Of a stretch of 64,000 nucleotides of DNA, positions 43,217 through 51,341 are shown piece after piece. Position 1 is the first letter of the stretch. Every line of letters begins with the position of its first letter. This DNA comes from JAVJST01 sp040219295 (GTDB lineage: Bacteria; Pseudomonadota; Alphaproteobacteria; Rhodospirillales; Casp-alpha2). The stretch is taken from assembly GCA_040219295.1 (NCBI GenBank), contig JAVJST010000011.1, positions 806,001 to 870,000 on the forward strand, written 5' to 3'. The notes beneath the pieces are model-generated. The model saw nothing but the letters and a program-made list of their open reading frames with translations, ran no database searches and was not told where the DNA came from. The position numbers were made by a program, and so were the translations under genes.

Positions 43217-43999
43217 CTATTGCGCCGTCCAGCCGCCGTCGACCGATATCGACGCGCCGGTGATCTGGTCCGCCGCGGGTGAGCAGAGGAAGGCAACCGT
43301 GCCACCGATCTGTTCGGTCGTCACGAAGGCGCCCGACGGCTGCTTGCCACCGAGAAGTTCCGCGGCGGCCGCTTCCTGATCCTGGCCGGTCCGCTGGGCG
43401 AGATCGGTGATCTGCTTCTCGACCAGCGGTGTCCGCACCCAGCCGGGGCAGACGGCGTTGACCGTCGTCCCGGTCCCGGCGGCCTCAAGCGCCGCAACCT
43501 TCGTGACGCCGATAACCCCGTGCTTGGCGGCGACATAGGCAACCTTGTTGACCGAGGCAACCAAACCGTGCGCCGAGGCGATGTTCACGATCCGTCCCCA
43601 GCCCTGGCCTTTCATGTGCGGAAGTGCTGCCGCCGTGCCATGGAATGCCGCCGACAGGTTGATTGCCAGAATCGCATCCCACTTCTCGGTCGGGAACTCG
43701 TCGATCGGCGCGGTGTGCTGGATTCCCGCGTTGTTGACCAGGATGTCGACGCGGCCAAACGCCGTGACCGAGGATGCGATCAGCCCGCGTACCGCCGCGC
43801 CGTCCGACATGTCGGCCCCGTCGTAGATGACGCGGACGTCGTTCTCACTCTCGAGATCGGTCCGAATGGCCTCTATCGCGTCCGCGTCGCCGAATCCGTT
43901 GAGTACGATATCGGCACCCTGCGCAGCGAGGGCCCGTGCGATGGCCAGGCCGATCCCGCTGGTGGATCCGGTGACGACAGCGACCTTGTTCTTCAGCAT
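43217..43999 (-). CDS. bdhA: D-3-hydroxybutyrate dehydrogenase
   Basis: 260 residues, a classical SDR: VTGSTSGIGLAIAR, LVNNAGIQH, Ser in NIASAHG, Tyr/Lys in YVAAK and the C-terminal SVDGGWTAQ typical of bacterial HBDH. It oxidises D-3-hydroxybutyrate to acetoacetate with NAD, usually in polyhydroxybutyrate use. It flanks the island on the right and is divergent from the TRAP binding-protein gene. The 3' end is duplicated in diverged form at 34206-34366. Confidence 0.9.
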   Translation of the reverse strand: MLKNKVAVVTGSTSGIGLAIARALAAQGADIVLNGFGDADAIEAIRTDLESENDVRVIYDGADMSDGAAVRGLIASSVTAFGRVDILVNNAGIQHTAPIDEFPTEKWDAILAINLSAAFHGTAAALPHMKGQGWGRIVNIASAHGLVASVNKVAYVAAKHGVIGVTKVAALEAAGTGTTVNAVCPGWVRTPLVEKQITDLAQRTGQDQEAAAAELLGGKQPSGAFVTTEQIGGTVAFLCSPAADQITGASISVDGGWTAQ

Positions 44000-44065
44000 G
44001 TCCAGTGTTCCCTAGTCTCGGCGTGTCCGCTCGATCCCCGCGGATCGCGGCGTCCAAGGTATCCG

Positions 44066-44078
44066 CGTCACGGTGACG
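44066..44078. promoter_or_regulatory. small palindrome between bdhA and the TRAP operon
   Basis: CGTCACGGTGACG is a perfect 13-bp palindrome with a central G in the 224-bp divergent spacer. A possible plus-strand -35 (TTGACT, 44130-44135) lies downstream, but no good -10 follows. The site may bind a regulator of either side; none is encoded nearby. Confidence 0.3.
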
Positions 44079-44223
44079 TGTCAGTACGCCTTTCGCAACC
44101 AGGCCGCCAGAGCCTGCCGTGAACGTCGTTTGACTATCCGCCAAGATGATCGATAGTTTACAGGCGCAATAGAGAAGCCGCTGAGCGCGCATATCCAACA
44201 GGGACACTTTGGGAGGACATTTG

Positions 44224-45375
44224 ATGGACCGTCGTGGATTTATTGTGGGGGCAGGCGTCGGCGCGGCCGTCGGGGCCGGTGCGATGTACGGCCTTGGGCC
44301 GAAACAGGTCGTCGAGAAGGTTGTCGAGAAGGAGAAGGTGGTCGAAGCGCCGGCCGTCGTTAAATCGCGCAAGGAGATGGCAATTGTTTCGACCTGGCCG
44401 CGCGATTTCCCCGGCCTCGGCATCAGCGCGCAGCGCCTCGCAGCACGAATTCCGGAAGCCACCGATGGCAGCATTCACGTCGAGTATTTCGCCGCGGGCG
44501 AACGCGTCGGCGCCTTCGACGTCTTTGACGAAGTCGCAGGCGGCAATTCGCAGGCCTACATCGGCGCCGATTACTACTGGAAGGGCAAGCACCCCGGCCT
44601 GGCGTACTTTACGTCGGTGCCATTCGGCCTGACCTTCACCGAGTTTGATGCGTGGATGAAGTATGCCGGCGGCCAGGAACTCCACGACGAGGTCTGTGAC
44701 GGCTTCGGCCTCAAGGGCTTCTCGTGCGGCAACACCGGCGTGCAGATGGGCGGGTGGTTCAACAAGGAAATCAACACCGCCGACGACCTCAAGGGGCTCA
44801 AGATGCGCATCCCCGGCCTCGGCGGCGACGTCATGGCCAAGCTCGGCGCCTCGCCGATTTCGGTCCCGGGCGGCCAGATTTACGAAAACCTGGTTTCCGG
44901 CGCCATCGATGCGACCGAATGGGTCGGTCCCTACAACGACTACTTCATGAAGTTCTATGAAGCCGCCAAGTACTACTACTACCCGGGCTTCCACGAGCCG
45001 GGTTCGGCGCTGACCTTCAATATGAACAAGTCGTTCTGGTCGAGCCTGACGCCCAGCGAGCAGGCGCAGATCGAAGCCTGCTGCAACGAGGAAAACTCCC
45101 GCCAGATGGCCGAAACCAACGCCAACAACGGCACCTACCTCGACCGGTTGATCAACGATCACGGCGTTGTGCTGCGCAAGTTCAGCGACGAGATCTACGA
45201 CAGCTTCGGCAGGGCTTCGGCCGAGGTGTTCGAGGAAACCCGGGCGCACAGCGATCTTGCCGCCCGCATCCACGACAGCTTCGCTGCCGCGCGCGCCGAC
45301 GTCGGGCGATGGATGCTGCTGGCGGACGCCGGTTACATTCAGCAGCGCAACCGCGTGCTCGGCATCAAAGTCTGA
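44224..45375 (+). CDS. TRAP transporter substrate-binding protein (TakP/DctP-like)
   Basis: 383 residues from the ATG at 44224, preceded by GGGAGGA. MDRRGFIVGAGVGAAVGAG is a Tat-like signal with twin Arg. The mature part closely follows TakP: STWPRDFPGLGISAQRL, GNTGVQMGGWFNKEINT, DLKGLKMRIPGLGGDVMAKL, the ATEWVGPY ligand-binding block and YYYYPGFHEPG. The family binds 2-oxo or other carboxylates in the periplasm and hands them to the DctQM permease, encoded next. The Val/Glu/Lys-rich stretch (about 26-45) after the signal is unusual and may be a linker. Confidence 0.88.
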   Translation: MDRRGFIVGAGVGAAVGAGAMYGLGPKQVVEKVVEKEKVVEAPAVVKSRKEMAIVSTWPRDFPGLGISAQRLAARIPEATDGSIHVEYFAAGERVGAFDVFDEVAGGNSQAYIGADYYWKGKHPGLAYFTSVPFGLTFTEFDAWMKYAGGQELHDEVCDGFGLKGFSCGNTGVQMGGWFNKEINTADDLKGLKMRIPGLGGDVMAKLGASPISVPGGQIYENLVSGAIDATEWVGPYNDYFMKFYEAAKYYYYPGFHEPGSALTFNMNKSFWSSLTPSEQAQIEACCNEENSRQMAETNANNGTYLDRLINDHGVVLRKFSDEIYDSFGRASAEVFEETRAHSDLAARIHDSFAAARADVGRWMLLADAGYIQQRNRVLGIKV

Positions 45376-45450
45376 CGGTGCAAACCGGCTGACGAACCTT
45401 GCGGGACGGGGCGTTAAGCCCCGTCCCATGCGGTTTTGGGGCAATCCGCC

Positions 45451-46485
45451 ATGTCAGACTTTCAACAAGTCTCGCCGGTGTCGGCATTTGGCAGCGACAG
45501 CGGCGACGTCTCACGGACAACGACGCTGCTGGTCCGCGCCTTCGGCTGGGGTGTGCTCGCCGCGCTCGCGGTGTTTGTGGTCAGCAACTACTTTACGCAT
45601 TGGCAGGGCTGGCCGGGTGCGGCTGCGGCGTTCAGTGGCGCAACGGGCGAGACCTCGACAATGCTGGCATGGGCCCAAGCGGCTGCCTACCCCGTTGTCA
45701 TTGCTGTTGCGATAATCGCGGTATTGAGGAGTTCGTATCGAACCCTGCGCCAGGACTCGGAACGGATATCCGGTATTAGTGCTTACGTCGTCCGCGCCGC
45801 GTTCTTCGCCGTGCTCTATGTCGGCCTGGTTGACGCCGCGATCTCTTTCCTCCGCGTCGAGGGTTTGTTGCCGGGCCTGATCGGTGAGCCATTGACCATC
45901 GATCTCGGCCGATCGACGTTTCGTGGCGTCTACGTGCACATTCCGCTGATCCTCGCCGGCATCGTCACGGCGGCATTCAGCCGATCACTCGGCTTTACCT
46001 GGTTGGCGCTGCTGGTGGTCGTTGCGGAACTGCTGATCGTGGTGACCCGGTTCATCTTTTCCTACGAACAGGCGTTCATGGCGGACCTCGTGCGGTTTTG
46101 GTATGCCGCCCTGTTCCTGTTTGCCAGTGCCTACACGCTGCTGCACGAAGGCCATGTCCGCGTTGACGTGCTCTATACCGGCATGTCGCCCCGCACCAAG
46201 GGCTGGGTCAATGCGATGGGCTCCCTGCTGCTCGGCATCTCGCTTTGCTGGGTTGTCCTGGCCATCGGGCTCGGCGACAAGACCGCCATCATCAACAGTC
46301 CGATCCTGGCGTTCGAGACGACGCAGACCGGGTTCGGCATGTACGTCAAATACATCATGGCGGGCTACCTGGCGATTTTCGCCATCACCATGATGATCCA
46401 GTTCGTCAGTTACTTCATGGAATCCGTTGCCGATCTCCGGGGCGAACCCGGCGGCCGCGATCATGAATCGCACGGCATATCGTGA
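45451..46485 (+). CDS. dctQ: TRAP transporter small permease (DctQ) with long N-terminal extension
   Basis: 344 residues from the ATG at 45451, about twice the usual DctQ length. The C-terminal part (about 195-335) is the DctQ domain of four helices, with LHEGHVRVDVLYTGM (the conserved HVRVD-type motif) and the KYIMAGYLAIFAIT helix. The N-terminal 190 residues add about four further membrane helices (FGWGVLAALAVFVV, AAAYPVVIAVAIIAVL, AFFAVLYVGLVDAAI, IPLILAGIVTAAF). It is sited 75 bp after the binding-protein gene and 18 bp before DctM. Confidence 0.85.
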   Translation: MSDFQQVSPVSAFGSDSGDVSRTTTLLVRAFGWGVLAALAVFVVSNYFTHWQGWPGAAAAFSGATGETSTMLAWAQAAAYPVVIAVAIIAVLRSSYRTLRQDSERISGISAYVVRAAFFAVLYVGLVDAAISFLRVEGLLPGLIGEPLTIDLGRSTFRGVYVHIPLILAGIVTAAFSRSLGFTWLALLVVVAELLIVVTRFIFSYEQAFMADLVRFWYAALFLFASAYTLLHEGHVRVDVLYTGMSPRTKGWVNAMGSLLLGISLCWVVLAIGLGDKTAIINSPILAFETTQTGFGMYVKYIMAGYLAIFAITMMIQFVSYFMESVADLRGEPGGRDHESHGIS

Positions 46486-46503
46486 GCCGGGGAAGAACAT
46501 AGT

Positions 46504-49164
46504 ATGGAATTGTACTTTCTCGCCCTGCTGATCATCCTCATGGCGGTCGCGCTCGGTTCGGGTTATCCGGTGGCGTTCGCGCTGCCCGGCTCGGCCGTGA
46601 TCGCCATCGGCGCCGCCGCCCTGTGCGGCTGGCTGTTCGCCGACAACCCCGACGCCTATTTCCACCAGGGCGGTCCGGTCCAGTGGTTGACGGCCGGGGT
46701 GACGAACTTCCGCGGCGTCTACTGGGAGGTTGAGCGCGATACGCTGATCGCCATTCCATTGTTCATCTTCATGGGAATCATGCTGCAGCGTTCTAAGCTC
46801 GCCGAGGACCTGTTGGTAACCATGGCGCAGATGTTCGGCCCTGTTCCCGGCGGTCTCGGCATCTCGGTGATCTTCGTCGGCGCGCTGCTCGCCGCGACGA
46901 CAGGCATCGTCGGCGCCACCGTTGTCGCGATGGGCCTGATCTCGTTGCCGGCGATGATGCGGAACAAGTACGCCAACAGCGTCGCCACCGGCACCATCGC
47001 CGCGTCGGGAACCCTCGGCCAGATCATCCCGCCGTCGATCGTGCTGATCATTCTCGCCGACCAGCTGGCCAGCGCCGTCGACCAGGCGTCGACCGCGCGC
47101 AAGGCGCTCTACAAGGACGTGACAGGCGATCTGATGATGCCGGCGGCGTTCGACATCACGTCGACCAGTGCTGGCGAGATGTTTCTCGGCGCATTCGTTC
47201 CGGGGCTCGTTCTGGTTGGCCTCTACATGGCCTACATCATGATCGTCGCCGTCGTGCGCCCGAAGATGGTGCCGACGGTGCCCTACGACGGCGCCTATGA
47301 CCGCAAGTTCTGGGGCAAGGTCGCCGTCACCCTGGTGCCGCCGCTGACGCTGATCTTCCTGGTGCTCGGTTCGATCATCACCGGTGTCGCCACCGTCAAT
47401 CAGGCGGGCGCCATCGGCGCCGCCGGGGCAACGGTGATGGCCGGCTACCGGCTTTACGAAGGCCGGCGCGGGGCCTACTGGCCCGGCATCATCGTTCTGG
47501 TGTCGTTGGTTGCCATCGCTGTTCTGGTCGGCACCTTTCAAATCAACATCAAGAACATTCACACCCAAAGGGACGCAATCGGACTGGTGCTGGCGCTGGG
47601 CGCGGTCGCCTTCCTGCTGGGCGCCCTGATCTGGAGCGGCTGGCGGACCTACAAGGTCGACAACACGCTGCACGACGTCATGGTCGACACGGCAAAGACG
47701 ACGTCGCTCGTGTTCATCATCCTGATCGGCGCCGCCATGCTGACCGCGGCGTTCCGCGCCTTCGGCGGCGAGGAACTGGTGCGCGACTTCCTGACGTCGT
47801 TGCCGGGAGGATTCTGGGCCCAGTTCATCATCGTCATGGCGGTGATCTTTGTCCTCGGGTTCTTTCTCGATTTTATCGAGATCGCCGTCGTCGTCGTGCC
47901 GATCGTCGCACCGATCCTGCTGATGGATCCGTCGGCGAACGTCACCGCGGTCTGGCTCGGCGTCATGATCGGCCTCAACATCCAGACTTCTTTCCTGACC
48001 CCGCCGTTCGGGTTCGCCTTGTTCTACCTGCGCGGTGTCGCCTCGTCGGCTGTGAAGACCATCCAGATGTACAAGGGGGTGGTTCCCTTTATCGGTCTTC
48101 AGCTTCTGGCCTTGGTCATCGTCGGTATGTCGCCGCCATTGGTCAACTACCTGCCGAGCCGGCTGTCGTTGCTCTCGGACACCGCGCCGCCGCCGCGCAA
48201 CCCGGCGCTGCAGCACTGCATCGAGGAAGGTCTGTTCGAGGATTACGAATCCCTCGAGCCTGCAGTTCGCGAGTCGATCGCGACCATGCGGTCGATCGAC
48301 ACGTCCTACCTGCCGACGGAGCAGCAATCGGCTCTCGCCGAAGCACTCGAGAAAGCCGAGAAAACGTTCGCGATGGTCGGCCAGATTGAAACGGCGGAGC
48401 AGGAACTCGCGGCCTTCACGCAGGATTACAGGCCGCTGCACGTGGAGGTCCGGGGCATTCAGGCGCGGATCGCCGGCAAACGGGACGACCTCAAGAAACT
48501 CGAAACCGACATCCGCCGGCTGCCTAATGAAGATGCCTTCGCCGCCCAGCGCCGTTCGATGGAAGACGACATTGCCGGACTGAAGGCGGAGATCGAGCAA
48601 TTGGCGGGCACCATTCCCGACACCTGGAAAGCGGAACATGCGGCGTTCGTGAAACTCGACAAGGCAGTATCCCTGGCGCGAAACCAGTATCGCCGGAACG
48701 TCGACAACGCCTATCAGCCGCTCGCGGAGCTGTCGGAGCTGATATCGACCGCAGACACGCTTGCAGCGCTCGAAGAGCCGGCGGCCGACCTCGCAACAGT
48801 GCTTTCGACCGGCAATTCCGCTCTCGGTACAGAGGCCGTGAAAGCCTTCGTTGCCGATCTGCGGGCGGTTCCGGGCACATACGATCTCGCCGGTACATTC
48901 GACGAGTTGCGCGCCGCGATGTCCGGCGACACATTCGATACGGAAACGACGCTCGGCCAGCTTTCCGAGGCCGTCGCGGCATTCCGTGCGGAATTGGCGT
49001 GGCGTCGGCAGGCTGCGCAGGAACTCGGCCCCGCGCTGGCGGCGTACGAGGAAACGATCCGTTACAACATCGGTCTTCGGATTCAGCCGCGGCTTCCCAG
49101 GGATACCGCGCTCGACGTGGCGAGCTGCCTGGCGACGCCACGCGACCTGACGCTCAGTTTCTGA
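46504..49164 (+). CDS. dctM: TRAP transporter large permease (DctM) with a C-terminal coiled-coil extension
   Basis: 886 residues. Residues 1 to about 550 are a DctM permease of the longer class, with many membrane helices, GTLGQIIPPSIVLIILAD and the final LTPPFGFALFYLRGVAS typical of the family. Residues about 555-886 are not part of the normal protein: a soluble Ala/Glu/Leu-rich region with predicted coiled coil (EKAEKTFAMVGQIETAEQEL; LKKLETDIRRL). The extension would lie at one membrane face and might bind DctQ or a regulator. The transporter imports a carboxylate using the sodium or proton gradient. Confidence 0.88.
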   Translation: MELYFLALLIILMAVALGSGYPVAFALPGSAVIAIGAAALCGWLFADNPDAYFHQGGPVQWLTAGVTNFRGVYWEVERDTLIAIPLFIFMGIMLQRSKLAEDLLVTMAQMFGPVPGGLGISVIFVGALLAATTGIVGATVVAMGLISLPAMMRNKYANSVATGTIAASGTLGQIIPPSIVLIILADQLASAVDQASTARKALYKDVTGDLMMPAAFDITSTSAGEMFLGAFVPGLVLVGLYMAYIMIVAVVRPKMVPTVPYDGAYDRKFWGKVAVTLVPPLTLIFLVLGSIITGVATVNQAGAIGAAGATVMAGYRLYEGRRGAYWPGIIVLVSLVAIAVLVGTFQINIKNIHTQRDAIGLVLALGAVAFLLGALIWSGWRTYKVDNTLHDVMVDTAKTTSLVFIILIGAAMLTAAFRAFGGEELVRDFLTSLPGGFWAQFIIVMAVIFVLGFFLDFIEIAVVVVPIVAPILLMDPSANVTAVWLGVMIGLNIQTSFLTPPFGFALFYLRGVASSAVKTIQMYKGVVPFIGLQLLALVIVGMSPPLVNYLPSRLSLLSDTAPPPRNPALQHCIEEGLFEDYESLEPAVRESIATMRSIDTSYLPTEQQSALAEALEKAEKTFAMVGQIETAEQELAAFTQDYRPLHVEVRGIQARIAGKRDDLKKLETDIRRLPNEDAFAAQRRSMEDDIAGLKAEIEQLAGTIPDTWKAEHAAFVKLDKAVSLARNQYRRNVDNAYQPLAELSELISTADTLAALEEPAADLATVLSTGNSALGTEAVKAFVADLRAVPGTYDLAGTFDELRAAMSGDTFDTETTLGQLSEAVAAFRAELAWRRQAAQELGPALAAYEETIRYNIGLRIQPRLPRDTALDVASCLATPRDLTLSF

Positions 49165-49205
49165 GGTCTGCGGTTGCCGCCTCGTTGTTGAGGGAGTGAA
49201 TAAGT

Positions 49206-50792
49206 TTGCTGTATACGCGACGCGGGCTCGGCGGTGCGACCACGGCGCCACATCATCTGGCAGCGGAGGCCGGAGCCCGAATTCTTGAAGACGGGGGAAA
49301 CGCCATCGAGGCGATGGTCGCAATGGCGGCAACGATCGCCGTCACCTATCCGCACATGAGCAGCCTCGGCGGGGACGGGTTCTGGATGATTGCCGAACCC
49401 GGCCGGGATCCGGTCGCAATCGACGCCGCCGGGCCCTCAGCGAAGCTGGCGACACTCGAGGCGTACGGCGATGCCGCGACCGTCCCGGCACGCGGTCCGC
49501 GTGCCGCGCTAACGGTACCGGGAACTGTCGCGGGCTGGCAGCTCGCGCTGGAGATGTCCACTGCCTGGGGCGGCAGGATTCCGCTTCGCCGGCTTCTTGA
49601 GGATGCCGTCGGGCGCGCCAGGGACGGCATTGTCGTCACCGAAAGCCAGGCGGCGTTGACCCGGGATAAACGTCACGAGCTCGAGGACTGTCCGGGATTT
49701 GCCGACACGTTCCTCACGCCGGGCCCCGACGTCGGTTCGACCGTGTCCGTTCTGCGCCAGGAGCCGCTCGCCCGGACCCTTGAGCATCTTGCCGATGCCG
49801 GGCTCGACGACTTCTACCGCGGGGATGTCGCCGCCGCGATTGCCGCCGGAACGACCGACATCGGCAGTCCGTTGCGGCGGGAAGATTTTGCGGCAACGGC
49901 GGCGCGGCGCGTCGCCCCCCTTTCGGTCATGGCATTCGGTGCGCGCCTGTACAACACCCCGCCACCGACGCAGGGCGTGTCCGCGCTGATGATCCTGGCG
50001 CTTTTTGAAAGGCTCGGCGTGCGGACGCCCGAGAGCTTCGAGTATATCCACGGGATTGTCGAATGCACCAAGCAGGCGTTTATCCTGCGCAATGCGCATC
50101 TCGCCGACGGGCCATGGATGACCGAAGACGTTAACGATTGGCTCGCGCCCGCCAGCCTGGACAGGCTGGCGGCGCGAATCGACCCGGCGATCGCGCTTCC
50201 CTGGCCGCAGCCGGCAACGCCCGGCGACACGGTCTGGATGGGTTGTGCCGACGCCCAGGGGCGGGCGGTCAGCTTCATCCAGAGCACCTACTGGGAGTTC
50301 GGTTCCGGATGCGTCCCCGGCGGGACCGGGGTCGTTCTGCAGAACCGCGGCGCCGGGTTCACGCTCGATGCCGCCCATCCCAACGCGCTCGGTCCCGGAA
50401 AGCGACCGTTTCATACGCTGATCCCGGGGCTGGCGCGGCTTGAGGACGGCAGGACCATGGCCTACGGAAACATGGGCGGTGAGGGGCAGCCGCAAAGTCA
50501 GGCCGCCGTTTTCAGCCGGTACGCGGTCTTCAATCAGGATCTCCAGGCTGCAATAACCGCGCCGCGCTGGTTGCTCGGCCGCTCCTGGGGTGAAGAAACG
50601 ACGAGCCTGAAGGTCGAGAGCCGGATGAGCCCGGCGACCGTCGATGCCCTGAGGGGCGCCGGCCACGACATCGAGATCGTCGAGCCGTTCACCTACTTGA
50701 TGGGGCACGCCGGCGCCGTGGTCGTGCGGCCGGACGGTGTTTTCGAGGCGGCAACCGATCCGCGAAGCGACGGTTCGGCGATGGTGCTTTGA
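49206..50792 (+). CDS. gamma-glutamyltransferase-family Ntn hydrolase (GGT/HpxW-like)
   Basis: 528 residues from a TTG at 49206, behind GAGGGAG. It matches GGT along its length (LAAEAGARILEDGGNAIEA, SSLGGDGFW, GGEGQPQSQAAVF). The usual TTH nucleophile motif reads Thr342-Val-Trp in GDTVWMGCAD, followed by VSFIQSTYWEFGSG. That variant is seen in HpxW oxamate amidohydrolase relatives; the Thr nucleophile is kept but second-shell residues differ. No signal peptide is evident, so it acts in the cytoplasm. Together with the 5-oxoprolinase-like protein downstream, it may cleave a gamma-glutamyl or amide compound imported by the TRAP system. Confidence 0.8.
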   Translation: MLYTRRGLGGATTAPHHLAAEAGARILEDGGNAIEAMVAMAATIAVTYPHMSSLGGDGFWMIAEPGRDPVAIDAAGPSAKLATLEAYGDAATVPARGPRAALTVPGTVAGWQLALEMSTAWGGRIPLRRLLEDAVGRARDGIVVTESQAALTRDKRHELEDCPGFADTFLTPGPDVGSTVSVLRQEPLARTLEHLADAGLDDFYRGDVAAAIAAGTTDIGSPLRREDFAATAARRVAPLSVMAFGARLYNTPPPTQGVSALMILALFERLGVRTPESFEYIHGIVECTKQAFILRNAHLADGPWMTEDVNDWLAPASLDRLAARIDPAIALPWPQPATPGDTVWMGCADAQGRAVSFIQSTYWEFGSGCVPGGTGVVLQNRGAGFTLDAAHPNALGPGKRPFHTLIPGLARLEDGRTMAYGNMGGEGQPQSQAAVFSRYAVFNQDLQAAITAPRWLLGRSWGEETTSLKVESRMSPATVDALRGAGHDIEIVEPFTYLMGHAGAVVVRPDGVFEAATDPRSDGSAMVL

Positions 50793-50901
50793 GACCGGCG
50801 GATCGATCGAGCGGTCTGTCGAAACGCCGGTTTTTTGCTCATGGCCTCTGCCGCCCCGGCTTGCTAGGTTTTTGCCAAGAACAGACTAGGGAGAGCGCCG
50901 C

Positions 50902-51288
50902 GTGGAGAGCAGGATCATCGCGACGGTCGACGACGAACTCGGACTGTCCGAATTCGTCGTTCATGGCCTGCCGAGCGCAGATGATTTCATCCGCGCCCTC
51001 CGCGATCACTACCGCGAACATCCGACGCCGATCTCGATTTGGGATCTGACGTCTGCGTCACTGGGCCATCTCGATCCGGCGGGGTTTTCCGCAATGGCTG
51101 CTGCCGCCAACGCGTTCTCCGAAGATCGCGGCGGTAATCCGAGAACGGCCGTCGTCATCTCGGACGATGTCGAGAGCATTCTCGGCCGACTGTACCGGGA
51201 TGTCAGTTCCGTCAACGAAAGCACCGTCACCTACCAGATTTTTCCGACCCGTGACGAGGCAATGGCCTGGCTGATGGCATCGGACTGA
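50902..51288 (+). CDS. small alpha/beta protein of unknown function, STAS-like
   Basis: 128 residues from a GTG behind AGGGAGAG. The pattern (SRIIATVDDELGLSEFVV, PTPISIWDLTSASLGHLD, RTAVVISDDVESILGRL, VTYQIFPTRDEAMAWL) looks like a single alpha/beta domain of the SpoIIAA/STAS-like kind. I cannot assign a function. It lies between the Ntn hydrolase and oxoprolinase genes in the same direction, so it is probably co-transcribed and may modulate one of them. Confidence 0.6.
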   Translation: MESRIIATVDDELGLSEFVVHGLPSADDFIRALRDHYREHPTPISIWDLTSASLGHLDPAGFSAMAAAANAFSEDRGGNPRTAVVISDDVESILGRLYRDVSSVNESTVTYQIFPTRDEAMAWLMASD

Positions 51289-51341
51289 CTGCAGGGCTAT
51301 GAACAACGAGATGACGGCTATTACGTCGCGGAGACGATGAC

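Noticed and set aside
44158..45444. A 428-codon minus-strand frame
   Set aside because: It is antisense to the TakP-like binding-protein gene, whose motifs match the family throughout.
45985..49332. An open frame of 1115 codons on the minus strand
   Set aside because: It runs antisense to DctQ, DctM and the start of the GGT-like gene, all of which have strong family motifs. Its translation is Arg/Asp/His-rich low-complexity typical of a shadow frame in GC-rich coding DNA.
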